Below, piece by piece: positions 4,922 to 5,009 of a stretch of DNA of 5,009 bases. Below the pieces are notes generated by a model. The model saw only the letters and a program-made list of their open reading frames with translations. It was not told where the DNA came from and searched no databases. How positions within the stretch are numbered: the first letter of the stretch is position 1; every line of letters starts with the position of its first letter. Made by a program: the position numbers and the translations under genes. This DNA comes from Planctomycetaceae bacterium (GTDB lineage Bacteria; Planctomycetota; Planctomycetia; Pirellulales; Thermoguttaceae): assembly GCA_003509805.1 (NCBI GenBank), contig DOMV01000404.1, positions 4,370 to 9,378 of the forward strand, read 5' to 3'.

Positions 4922-5009
4922 GATATACTGGAAACGCGATGAAAACGAGCATTCGGTCAAGTCTGCCTGCCGCACTCACTCGACTCTAACTTCTGTTTGC
5001 GCAATGACA
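4922..5009 (-). repeat. Dispersed repeat, copy 3, inverted and cut by the window edge
   Basis: On the minus strand the 56-bp core runs from 4977 down to 4922 and matches copy 1 at 50 of 56 positions. GTTAGAG at 4990-4984 keeps the GTTRRRG element 13 nt before the core. The right arm GCGGCAGGC is at 4973-4965. With a 52-nt spacer the left arm would fall at about 5026-5034, just outside the window. The core ends in TATATC (4927-4922), 33 nt before the alcohol dehydrogenase ATG. This copy thus faces its neighbouring gene, as copy 2 does. Confidence 0.87.

Noticed and set aside
3653..4942. Plus-strand ORF of 429 codons opposite the alcohol dehydrogenase
   Set aside because: Length alone favours it, but the protein is a low-information Arg/Asp/Gly-rich sequence, while the minus strand has the full set of dehydrogenase motifs and metal ligands. 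It also runs into the repeat at its end.
1..5009. CRISPR array
   Set aside because: The three repeats are more than 2 kb apart and one is inverted; there is no regular repeat-spacer structure.

Overview
The window looks like a chromosomal segment of a moderately GC-rich bacterium. A planctomycete (Pirellulales-like) is my best guess. This rests on the divergent FabZ, the WW variant of the TrmB signature and the scarcity of Shine-Dalgarno sites. It is an inference from protein style, not a database match.

Layout. Positions 1-116 hold the first copy of a dispersed non-coding repeat. A sigma70-like promoter (159-187) follows, then a 32-residue Lys/Arg-rich ORF (247-345), a 201-nt gene-free leader with candidate hairpins, and a FabZ-like dehydratase (547-1038). 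An AAA/ABC-type ATPase (1071-2048) starts 32 nt later and overlaps by 7 nt a DUF4276/Toprim-like partner (2042-2704). A second repeat copy (2815-2930) ends 6 nt before trmB (2937-3635). A YqhD/BdhA-type iron-containing alcohol dehydrogenase runs convergently on the minus strand (3734-4888). Behind its start lies a third repeat copy in inverted orientation (4922 to the window edge).

How the parts relate. fabZ (fatty acid synthesis), trmB (tRNA m7G46) and the alcohol dehydrogenase (aldehyde reduction) are ordinary chromosomal genes with no shared pathway. The ATPase-Toprim pair stands out. It is translationally coupled, lower in GC than its neighbours over much of its length, and has the two-gene architecture of OLD/Gabija/PARIS/Septu-like nuclease-ATPase immune systems. 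I think it is a candidate defence module inserted behind fabZ.

The second unusual element is the repeat family. Three copies share a 56-bp core at 48-50 of 56 identical positions, and each points toward a neighbouring gene start. The two complete copies carry a 9-bp inverted arm pair separated by exactly 52 nt, although the spacer sequence has diverged. The core also supplies an open frame fused to the N-termini of TrmB and the dehydrogenase, which is a trap for start calling. The 3' end of trmB and the gap after it contain three short tandem duplications, one inside the protein and one across the stop codon.
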